Made by a program: the position numbers and the translations under genes. DNA of 13,051 nt, from positions 430,937 through 443,987 of the forward strand of contig NW_019091512.1 of assembly GCF_001949145.1 (NCBI RefSeq). Reading direction: 5' to 3'. Positions 1 to 7,310 of this stretch are shown one piece after another. The notes beneath the pieces were generated by a model. It was not told where the DNA came from and searched no databases. It saw nothing but the letters and a program-made list of their open reading frames with translations. The number at the start of each line of letters is the position of its first letter. Position 1 is the first letter of the stretch. Source of the stretch: Acanthaster planci. Taxonomy: Eukaryota; Echinodermata; Asteroidea; Valvatida; Acanthasteridae.

Positions 1-197
1 AGCTCTGTGTCCTTGTTTGTCCTGCTCTGTATCCTTGTTTCTCCAGCTTGTGTCCTTGATTGTCCTGCTCTGTGTCCTTGTTTCTCCAGCTCTGTGTCCT
101 TGTTTGTCTTGCTCTGTGTCCTTCTTTCTCCAGCTCTGTGTCCTTGTTCCTCCAGCTCTGTGTCCTTGTTTGTCCTGCTCTGTGTCCTTCTTTGCTG
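1..197. repeat. 22-bp minisatellite, about nine copies
   Basis: Nine head-to-tail copies of a 22-bp unit (consensus close to AGCTCTGTGTCCTTGTTTNT plus CC); one copy is 21 bp. Copies mostly alternate between an AGCTC start and a TGCTC start, giving a 44-bp higher-order period. The array may continue left of the window. It lies inside block A, a paralog of the receptor first-exon/promoter region. The same word occurs once in the blocks at 3594-3840 and 10360-10570 and about twice at 608-650, so the array grew from a single-copy sequence. The unit has no stop codon in several frames, which produces long hydrophobic spurious reading frames. Confidence 0.93.
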
Positions 198-325
198 TTG
201 CCCCTTATCCAGTTTACCAGTGTTCATTGTCAGTTTTAATCTACTCAGAATTAATCTTGGCAGCAGTGTGTGCTTACAACTTCAAGTTACTGATTAAAGA
301 TGCCAATCTTGTGGAAGTGATGCAT
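1..325 (-). repeat. Block A: paralogous copy of receptor first-exon/promoter region
   Basis: From about 197 to 325 this matches 3690-3830 and 640-760: the words TTGTCAG, ATTAATCTTGGCAG, AGTGTGTGCTTA and AAAGATGCCAATC occur in the same order. In units 2 and 3 this block lies just upstream of a minus-strand receptor gene, so block A may belong to another receptor beyond the left edge of the window. That receptor is not seen. Similarity to the other copies ends near 330. Confidence 0.75.
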
Positions 326-540
326 ATTAATTTAAAATTTTGTGATGTTCGCCCCTTCACTCTGACAAGGATATGTATGTGAACATGTATACACGAATGA
401 TATCTTCAGAGGTTTGAAACATTTCTGATGTCTGAAGGGTGATATTCACCACAATCATTTACAGTAGTTCCCACATTTTGCAGTGCATTGGGTGAATTAA
501 AGATCAAGGTGTAAGTTTTCAAGAAATTTCCACATTTCAG
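326..540. other. Spacer between blocks A and B, no gene seen
   Basis: No coding region, RNA gene or repeat is recognised. It replaces the intron and receptor exon that would be expected left of block B by analogy with the other units. A short minus-strand reading frame (406-591) begins in the conserved block B sequence and has no protein features. Confidence 0.5.
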
Positions 541-770
541 GATTTGTAAGCCAAAAAGTCTAGTTAGGACACCATCACAGTTTGGATCCACTTATTGCTT
601 GCAACTTGTCCAGCTCTGCATCCTTGTTTCTCTCGCTCTGTGTCTTTGTTTGCTTTTGTCCCCGTCTCTCGTCGCCAGTGTTTATTGTCAGTTCTGATCT
701 ACCCTGGATTAAACTTGGCAGGAGTGTGTGCTTAATGAAAGATGCCAATCATCGGGAATCATAGATCTGC
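541..770 (-). pseudogene. Block B: orphan copy of receptor first exon and promoter
   Basis: Read on the minus strand, this block is paralogous to the 5' exon regions ending at 3594 and 10360. It shares AGTGGATCC, GATGGTGTC, the CTGTGTCCTTGTTT word, AGGAGTGTGTGCTTA and GATGCCAATC. Similarity stops just after GGTGTC, before the splice donor. The AAG|GTGGGT seen in the other two units is absent, and no receptor coding sequence follows to the left. It therefore looks like a first exon cut off from its gene by a duplication breakpoint. Residual transcription cannot be excluded. Confidence 0.65.
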
Positions 771-1466
771 ATAATACATGTACATGTAAGTTCTAAGACA
801 AGGGTCAAGTATGAATCCAGCCATGGGTAAAGACTGTTGCCTAAACACTGGTTTCTCCCAGGTCCAGAGATCACTCACAGTGACCTAAAGGCTTAGGGAG
901 CAGATCTGATTTTAGTAAGGTACATGTACTGTCAATTATAATGATTTGATTACTTTCTGTCACTTGGAAGCAATAAACCTTTAGACTGCAGGTATCCTCA
1001 AACAACATCGATGATTTATTATGAAATTTCAGCAAGCAATTAATTGATTTGATTTGGTATCATTGTGCGTGATACAGGTACATCTTTATTTTAACCACTT
1101 TTAACTTTGTGGTCTTGTGATGAGATTAGCAATACACAGCTACAGGTACAAATGCACATGTTCACATATACGGTACATGTATGTACTTATAGATATCACT
1201 CTCTTCACTCTAATCAGCAGTGCACAAGCTGTGCCATGCACAGTTTCTATACACGTACATCTACATTTACATGTAAGCAACGCACAAACCAAGCCAACGC
1301 AATACAAGAATGCCATCAGCAATGCATTTCTCATGTTGCTTAGTATGATACCAGTTATACCATCACTGGACCCAAGTCCCGCTGCACACCTCAGTGTTGC
1401 ACTGCCTATTGCATTGCTAAGCCCAGTGTCTACACCTCTGAGGGCTCAGCCCTACTACAGTGCACC
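771..1466 (-). repeat. Duplicated upstream flank, unit 1 copy
   Basis: Non-coding. It aligns almost end to end with about 3830-4520 upstream of receptor 1. Shared words in order include AGGGTCAAGT, CAGGTCCAGAGA, GATTTGATTTGGTAT, TTTTAACTTTGTGGTCT, AATCAGCAGTGCACAAGCTG, CAGCAATGCATTTCTCAT and CATCACTGGACCCAAGTC. Open frames here are short and not preserved between copies, so it is treated as intergenic or regulatory sequence. Confidence 0.85.
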
Positions 1467-1733
1467 AACCTTACATACCTAGTGTGGACATTCTTTTTGT
1501 GCAGTTAAGAAAACTCAGTGAAAATACTCATTTTTCTTGAACCATGCGGAACACGACCTTGACTACTCCTCTTCCTTTTACGATGGATGACCCCTACCCC
1601 AAAATGCCTCTAAAACTTCTTTTTCAGAGAAGGGGAAACGTCCTATGGACATGTGTAATTTCACAGAACGTCTTCCGTTCCTGCATCATGTGGATATCTT
1701 TTGTTCACAAGTCCACACTAGGTATGTAAGGTT
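1467..1733. mobile_element. 267-bp non-autonomous DNA transposon (MITE-like)
   Basis: The ends are perfect 23-bp inverted repeats (1467-1489 and 1711-1733; outer end AACCTTACATACC, inner end AGTGTGGAC). The interior encodes no transposase. The paralogous upstream flank of receptor 1 runs without interruption through the corresponding point (about 4520-4530), so this is an insertion and not a chance hairpin. No clear target-site duplication is visible at the outer edges. A TA duplication would require placing the ends inside the repeat (TA|CATACC). Superfamily is not assigned. Confidence 0.85.
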
Positions 1734-2125
1734 AGCGAAACTAGACTGAACATACCTGTGCACAGCTTAATGGAGAAAGTCTCCCCCACCTACACGTACA
1801 TGTAGTTCTGTATACATGTACTGCTTAGCAGCAAACTGTACATGTACACTACAAATTATGCGTCACTTATGGAAGCGTTTTTACCTGAAGGGCAAAAAGC
1901 ATGGGCAGTACAGTTTCAAAGTCAGTGTGAGGACAACAAACTAAACAAAGAAAATGCCTCCTTTTAAGCTCAGCATCCTCTGACAGGTGATACTTTTTTG
2001 GTCAAGTAATACACTGGTACCATTTACAATCCATCAGTTGGTAATACATAATCCGTTGGCTACTACATTTTCAGGTGTAAGAGGGTTGTTTCACATCCTA
2101 CAGTTTATGTCACAACACTTTTTAG
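1734..2125. other. End of unit 1 flank and 3' side of receptor 1
   Basis: About 1740-1830 continues the unit 1 flank (AGAAAGTCTCCCC matches about 4578). From about 1870 the sequence matches the 3' side of receptor 2 instead: GGGCAGTACAG, AAGTCAGTG and CAACAAACT recur at about 6789-6831, and GACAGGTGATA onward recurs at about 8728-8940. The unit 1/unit 2 junction thus lies near 1830-1870. The 3' UTR of receptor 1 should begin at 2125 and run left. No canonical AATAAA on the minus strand was found close by. Confidence 0.6.
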
Positions 2126-3196
2126 CTAATCTTTCATTACAGTGATCACTGCCGCAGTCACCTTCCTCGAACGGCACATAGAGGGAAAAACGTGGTATCG
2201 CACGCCACGCTGAAACTCTTTGTACTTGAATGCATAAACAAAGGGGTTGACCACTGAATTAAATACAGCTACAGTTGGTTTTATAGCTTTTGAAGCATGA
2301 TATACTTCGAAAGACAGATCCTTGGACGAGATGCTAATCCAGAACAGACAATATATCGGTAGCCAGATGAGAATGTAAATCATCGCAACAACTAAGAGCA
2401 TCTTAATGACTCGACGGCGGGCCACCAGTAGCTCGTTGGCCGGTGCATGGTTGTTGTCTTGCTGTTGATTTCGAGCAGCTCTTTGCAGGCTGATCAAAAT
2501 TTTCCTGTAGCACCCAAGAAGAATCACAGCAGGTAGCACAAACTCGAGGATAGATGTAAAACTAGCCACTGTAGTATTTGTGTTTGAAAGACCCTCTTTA
2601 AAGCACTGATGTGTGCTGCTGTCATAGGACGATACCACCAGATACGGAATCTTGAGAGACAATGAAATGGTCCATATCACTGCAATCATTAGTCCAACTT
2701 TGGCCTGAGTGAAGAGACGGGGGTATTTCAAGGGATGGACAATACCCACGTAGCGTTCCACTGTCACACCCACCATACTGAATATCGAGATATTACAAGC
2801 AGCCCAAATAATCCTCTTTCCATGAAAAAATTTGCAGAGGATCTCATTCATTGCAGTGTTATTATCAAGATCAGGGCTACACACGTACATATACATGTAT
2901 CTTTCTTGAAAAATAATGATGGTTACACAGACAAGGATATCTGCCACTGCTAAGTGTGCGATAAGAAAGTTGGTCACATTGTGCATGAATGTTGCCTTTG
3001 CGATGGTGATGCAGACGAGGCTGTTCCCCAAAATTCCAATAATGCTGAGAGCCACTTGCACACAGAAAAAAACATATTCAAGTTCAGGCAACAAGGCATT
3101 TGTCAGCCAGATGGATGAACTACAAGTAGGATTTGTCACATTGTTGGGATCCATTGTAGCATTGGCAAATGCTGAGCAGGCTATGTTGTCAATCAT
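2126..3196 (-). CDS. Class A (rhodopsin-like) GPCR, receptor 1
   Basis: A 356-residue seven-transmembrane receptor encoded in one uninterrupted exon. TM1 is about 41-65 with GN (57-58). TM2 is about 75-97 with LAVAD (D86). TM3 starts near C121 and ends in E147-R148-Y149, a DRY variant. TM4 has W175. C198 is the likely disulphide partner in extracellular loop 2. TM5 has P222, TM6 has W278-L279-P280, and TM7 has N317-P-F-V-Y321. C341 is a possible palmitoylation site. N-glycosylation sequons lie at N12, N19, N112 and N207. The third intracellular loop is short and ends in ARRRVIKML, as in peptide-type receptors. In the proposed spliced transcript the frame upstream of this ATG has a TAG in exon 1, which supports this start. 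It is a tandem paralog of the gene at 8947-9972. It should signal at the plasma membrane; ligand and G-protein partner are unknown. Confidence 0.96.
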   Translation of the reverse strand: MIDNIACSAFANATMDPNNVTNPTCSSSIWLTNALLPELEYVFFCVQVALSIIGILGNSLVCITIAKATFMHNVTNFLIAHLAVADILVCVTIIIFQERYMYMYVCSPDLDNNTAMNEILCKFFHGKRIIWAACNISIFSMVGVTVERYVGIVHPLKYPRLFTQAKVGLMIAVIWTISLSLKIPYLVVSSYDSSTHQCFKEGLSNTNTTVASFTSILEFVLPAVILLGCYRKILISLQRAARNQQQDNNHAPANELLVARRRVIKMLLVVAMIYILIWLPIYCLFWISISSKDLSFEVYHASKAIKPTVAVFNSVVNPFVYAFKYKEFQRGVRYHVFPSMCRSRKVTAAVITVMKD

Positions 3197-3201
3197 AAGA
3201 A

Positions 3202-3593
3202 CTGTAATTTAACAAATAAACGCCTGACAAGTGTACATGTACAATGTAGGGTAGCAACGAAAACTGGAAACTACAGACTTCAATTTACACAAGTGAAATT
3301 TGCAGTTTACCCATAACGGATGGTTCTAGAGTTTCTCCATGTATGTGTGTATACATGTATGTACATGTACACTTGACTTTCAAGCTGAGTGTTACCGGAT
3401 CAATCAATTTTTCCCTTTTCCCAATTGGAAAGACTAAAACTTCCTCAATGAGTTGCATGGGAAGATCGAATGCCTTTTAAAATTTCAAAAATGCCATTTT
3501 AAGTTTATCTTTTCATAAGATGCAGCAGTGTTGATGAAAATGCAAGGAAAAAGTAGTTCATAGTCAACTCAAATCTTATTTTTAAAAACCCAC
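3202..3593 (-). other. Intron in the 5' UTR of receptor 1
   Basis: On the minus strand the donor is AAG|GTGGGT (exon ends 3594, intron GT at 3593-3592). The acceptor is TTTGTTAAATTACAG (AG at 3203-3202), five bases before the ATG. The intron would be 392 nt. Both sites sit in the same places in receptor 2 (10359 and 10019), which is the main support. The intron contains an ATGTAC-rich stretch (3339-3371) not seen in the paralogous intron. Confidence 0.72.
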
Positions 3594-3840
3594 CTTGTCT
3601 TTGGTGATTTGACTAAAGACACCATCCCAGTTAGGATCCACTGATCGCTAGCAACTTCTGTCCAGGTCTGTGTCCTTGTTTGCTGCTGTCTCCTTCTCTG
3701 GTTTGCCTGTGTTTGTTGTCAGTTTTAATCTACAGTACTCTGGATTAATCTTGGCAGGAGTGTGTGCTTAATAAACACAGCTTCAAGTTACTAATGAAAG
3801 ATGCCAATCGTCTGGAAGCAATATAGATCTGCACACTAAG
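3594..3840 (-). promoter_or_regulatory. Non-coding first exon and promoter region of receptor 1 (block C)
   Basis: This block is conserved in four copies in the window (A, B, C and the one at 10360-10570). Its gene-proximal end carries a splice donor in this copy and in the unit 3 copy. The transcription start cannot be placed, so exon and promoter are given together. A CCAAT word at 3804-3808 (plus strand), within GATGCCAATC, is kept in A, B and C but lost in unit 3. No convincing TATA box is conserved. The frame feeding the receptor ATG contains a stop here, so the exon is 5' UTR. Confidence 0.65.
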
Positions 3841-4640
3841 ATCAAAGCAAAGGGTCAAGTCTGAATCCAGCTGGGGGGTATCACTCTTGCATTAACAATT
3901 TTTCTACCAGGTCCAGAGACCACTCATAATGACCTACATGTACATGTTAAAGCTAAGGGAGCGGATCTGATTTTTTGGTAATATACATATTGGTAATATA
4001 TATGTACCAATTATGATGATTCGATTACTGTCTGTCACCTACATGTACATGTAAAAGCAATGTACCTTGCATTACAGGTATCCTCAGTGATGATTTATTA
4101 TGGAATTTTAACAAGCAATAAATTGATTTGATTTGGTATTATTGTATGTGATCTTTAATTCTTTTATCTACATTTTAACCTCTTTTAACTTTGTGGTCTA
4201 GTGATGATATTATTAGCAATACACAACTACAGGTACATACAGTATATGTATGTAGATCACTCTCTTCACTCCAATCAGCAGTGCACAAGCTGTGCCAGGC
4301 ACACTTTCTGCACACTGTATGCAATGCACAAGCCAAGCCCACATACGCAAGACAGGAATACCACCAGCAATGCATTTCTCATATTGCTTAACATGATACC
4401 AATTCTACCATCACTGGACCCAAGTCATGCTGCACACCTCAGTGTTCCACTGTCTACATAAACATCACATTGCAAAGCCCAATGTCTACTCCTCTGTTGG
4501 CTGAGCCGTACTACAGTTCATCCACAAGTGAACAACTAAGACTGTACTGGTATGCACATGTACCGATACCAAAAATGGAAAAAGTCTCCCCACACCTCAT
4601 ACATGTTGGCTATAGCAGCATACATTACATGTGCCACAGC
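3841..4640 (-). repeat. Duplicated upstream flank, unit 2 copy
   Basis: Non-coding paralog of 771-1466 plus 1734-1830, without the 267-bp element at 1467-1733. Two short ACATGTACATGT tracts (about 3935-3947 and 4040-4052) are absent at the matching places in unit 1. Unit 3 keeps only the part nearest the gene (to about 10640). Confidence 0.82.
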
Positions 4641-5175
4641 GAGAGCACCAGGAAATTACGTTTTTACAGCTGTGCTGATACTTGCTATAAACTATACTCC
4701 ACCCACTTTACATGCAATTATAATTCGCTAAACATATTGCACGTATCAGCATTAATTGTGCATTTCTCATTATGCACAAATAAAATTAAGAACATTCCAA
4801 CACTTCCTGTCCTGCTATAATACCAATACCTCAATAATTACCATGTACTGGTAACTACTTACACATAAAGCCCTAAGAAGTCACAGTACGGTTGTTTCTT
4901 GTTGCTTTTATTACAACCCCTCTGCTGGATGTTTCAAGGATTTTCCTTTATCCCTGATCTCACCCATGAAAGATGGACACTCATGCATAGTATTGGCACG
5001 TGTTCCTCAAGAACATGTCAGTTGGTACATGTTGTGACAGTTTTGACCAGTACATGTACATTTACCGGTAGTTGAAGTTTTTTTGCATGTGAATAATGCT
5101 GAATCTTACAAGGCTTCTGAAAAGTCTTATATATTTGTTCAATACTACATTTAAATACTGAAGATATTCTTCAAA
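4641..5175. other. Intergenic, partly paralogous to unit 3
   Basis: No gene is recognised. From about 4885 it matches 10960-11160: GGATGTTT, ATCCCTGATCTCA, ATGGACAC, CTCAAGAAC and TTGCATGTGA occur in order. A perfect 8-bp inverted repeat with an 8-nt loop (TTGTGCAT at 4756-4763, ATGCACAA at 4772-4779) is present; function unknown. Confidence 0.55.
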
Positions 5176-5182
5176 CATACAT

Positions 5183-5239
5183 TTACATGTATGTGTACAT
5201 ACATGTACATGTACAATGTACAAAAAATACATGTATGAT
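5183..5239. repeat. ATGTAC-rich tract
   Basis: Dense run of overlapping TACATGTA, GTACAT and ATGTAC words, largely self-complementary. The matching part of unit 3 (about 11170-11210) holds only an isolated TACATGTG, so the tract expanded in unit 2 or was lost in unit 3. Similar shorter tracts occur at 775-788, 1796-1848, 3339-3371, 8702-8719 and 12956-12969. Confidence 0.75.
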
Positions 5240-5534
5240 AAATCCCAACTGCATCTGTACATAAGTGGAATCCTTTCGTACAAGCTCCAGCACAGCAGTC
5301 TCTCTGTGTCCATTCAGCTGTCATGGAATATGCTACATTAAGGATCCCTCATGGTCTTTCGCCCAAGTCATTAAAAATGACCATGTCAGTCCGACAGGAA
5401 ACTTGAGCAGAAGTCACTTTCTTTAGAGCCAAGAACTCTTAACAAGTTTGCTGCAAGCCTCTGCCAACTTTGCATGCAGGAATTATTCTGGAAAGATGCC
5501 ACATCCAGACGGATCCAGACTGTGGAGAGATCAA
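5240..5534. other. Intergenic, paralogous to unit 3
   Basis: This stretch corresponds to 11796-12190: GCATCT, CACAGCAGT versus GACAGCAGT, AAGGATCCCT, GATGCCA(C/T)ATCCAG and GAGATCAAGCCTTTT occur in order. The site matching the unit 3 hAT-like insertion lies near 5250 and is uninterrupted here. No gene seen. Confidence 0.6.
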
Positions 5535-6190
5535 GCCTTTTCATCATCGTCATCTTCGGTTTTACGTCCTTCTGTCCCTAGAAGCAGGGGTTTGGCAGGT
5601 CTTCCCTATAGTTGGCTTCACTTGCTGGGGGCTTACTGTATGTCTCCACCTCTCTCTGTCCAGCGCCGTTTCAGACCGTAACCTCAGGGCCCTCAGGTCC
5701 TCCTAGATGTTGTCTTTCCATCGTTTCTTCGGGCGTCCACAAGGAATCGGCCAGTTACCTTTATAGTCTAGGACCCTCATGGGCCAGCGTACAGCGTCCA
5801 TTCTTTGTAGGTGACCATACCAGTGCAGCCGGTTTCCTCTACAGACTTCTGGTATCCCTGTTATGCCAAGCAGGTCTTGAAGCTCCTTAGTAGGCAGTCT
5901 GTCTGCGAGCCTGGCTGAACAGATCCATTGGGCCATACTATTGTTGTTTCTGATGAGTCTAGTTGTGTCCTCTACGATCAAGGGCCAGGTCTCGCTGCCA
6001 TATAGCAAGACGCTGCGCACGGCTGCGTTGTACACAAATCCTTGAGTCTTGAGTGCAATGCCATGGTTGGTGAGGACGGGCAACAGGTCACAAAACTTTC
6101 CCTATGCTGACCTCACCCTGGCACTTATGGCATCATGACAGCCTCTAGATTGCCCAACCATGTCCCCAAGATACATGTGTAGCAGAAGAT
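5535..6190 (-). pseudogene. Decayed LINE (non-LTR retrotransposon), 3' end of reverse-transcriptase ORF
   Basis: The minus-strand reading from 6187 to 5562 matches the C-terminal part of a widespread animal LINE polyprotein. In order: FCY, YLGDM, ARVRSA, VYNAAVRSVLLYGSETWPL, RLHWYGHLQRMD, CGRPKKRWKD, EDLRAL. This part lies after the reverse-transcriptase catalytic core, which is absent, so the copy is heavily 5'-truncated. It is broken by in-frame stops at 6104-6102 and 5705-5703 and by an 8-bp frameshifting insertion at 6172-6179. A final stop lies at 5564-5562, then a short GATGACGATGATGA tail, typical of a LINE 3' end. Unit 3 reads straight through the matching site (about 12176-12200), so the copy inserted in unit 2 only. 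Clade is not assigned. Confidence 0.88.
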
Positions 6191-6754
6191 CTTTTGCATA
6201 AAGAAAATCGTCGTTTCTAACTGAATCTGATTAAAAAAAATGAACAGAAGCATGACACAAAGAGGCAGGCATACACTGAGATTTTTATCTAGTCTGTCTT
6301 TTACACAATTCACTACTGGTACACACAATGGCACACAGTTCAGTTACACGAGAAAAAGTGCTGTACAAGGGACCACTTTGTTTCACATGGATCAGGATCT
6401 CGATCGGTGATCCCATTGCTGGGTCGCTCCATCCATTAGCGAGTCTTGGTGTCAGTGAATCAACGACAGATTACTGATTGCAATCCGGATATGCCTTTTG
6501 GATGGCATATGCTTAAATCTCCTCTCATTTAAATACTGTGTCCCAGTTCAATTCCTCTGCCCCAGTCATCTGGATGGAGTAGTTGACTGATTCTCTCCGG
6601 AGACAGGGTTTTTCTGAGGGTTCTGAGGCTCCAAGTCTGTTGTTCCTGAGACTTGATAAATACATGTAATCCATTTTTCTTTCAGAAATGGTTCATAAGA
6701 AAGTTCACAGTAATGTTTTCCTAAACAATTATCAAATTTATTGTAACAAAAATC
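6191..6754. other. Intergenic, end of unit 2
   Basis: About 6191-6340 matches 12190-12330 and 12846-12890 in unit 3 (GCACAA/GACACAA, AGAGGCAGGCA versus GGAGGCAGACA, CAATGGCACA, CAGTTA). From 6341 to 6754 no counterpart and no gene is recognised. A perfect 7-bp inverted repeat (ATATGCC at 6488-6494, GGCATAT at 6503-6509) is present. Confidence 0.5.
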
Positions 6755-6835
6755 TCTTTTTCGGGATCGTACAAGCAAAAGGTTTGGGCAGTACAGATTT
6801 ACCAGTAAGTCAGTGCATGGGCAACAAACTTTAAT
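6755..6835. repeat. Left edge of unit 3 (paralog of about 1875-1945)
   Basis: GCAAAAGG, GGGCAGTACAG, AAGTCAGTG and CAACAAACT occur in the same order and spacing as on the 3' side of receptor 1. After this the two units part company, and similarity returns only near 8715. Confidence 0.7.
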
Positions 6836-6964
6836 CACACAAAATTACTGCATTACATCCCAGCCCAGGAAGGAACAGGTTGAACATTTTTGGGGGCACG
6901 AATTCTAATTTGTGTTCACATGAAGTACATGTATTTACACCATTGCATGAATCACCGAAGTTTA

Positions 6965-7310
6965 ATATTCATCGGAACAAATTAGTAATTTGTACAAACA
7001 AATTCGCATTTCATGTTAGTGCAAATGAGTTCCTAATTCATAGGCATGAATGATACATGTATTTAATGCACTCAAATTAGTGATTTGTTTGGACTAATTT
7101 ATAATTTGTGAAAAGAAATTAATAATGTGTAAAAACAACTAGAAATTCTTGCAAATATTTTAGTAATTTTTGAGACGGAAATATCAACGTTCAATGTACA
7201 ATACACATGGTACAAATGACTGCACGGGAATCAGTCACTTGTGCAAACAAAATAAGCAATGTAAAAAAAAACAAGAAAATTTACACCAAGAAATTTGTTC
7301 CCCAATCTGT
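6965..7310. repeat. Degenerate palindromic AT-rich tandem repeat
   Basis: Repeated variants of ACAAATTAGTAATTTGT, each nearly its own reverse complement, at 6977-6993, 7073-7088 and 7093-7110. More eroded copies lie between and to the right at roughly 21-24-bp intervals. No long coding frame. It lies within extra DNA that unit 2 lacks. It could be an old satellite or the inside of an unrecognised transposon. Confidence 0.55.

Noticed and set aside
7-382. Overlapping Cys/Leu-rich reading frames of 96 and 121 residues, secreted-peptide-like
   Set aside because: They are readings of the 22-bp minisatellite in different frames. The unit lacks stops, and the frames are not kept in the other blocks.
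1107-1482. Plus-strand frames of 78 and 121 residues
   Set aside because: The paralogous DNA at 4191-4461 has different frame breaks and no shared long protein; part of the frame runs into the transposon.
2735-3212. Plus-strand frames opposite receptor 1, with a counterpart at 9737-10003
   Set aside because: Antisense shadows of the receptor coding strand. Their similarity follows from the conserved receptor sequence.
4470-4820. 116-residue plus-strand frame
   Set aside because: No recognisable motif, rich in repeat-derived words, and not preserved in unit 1 or unit 3.
6125-6334. 69-residue minus-strand frame next to the LINE
   Set aside because: It crosses the insertion edge. Its left part is the LINE in the wrong frame after the 8-bp insertion.
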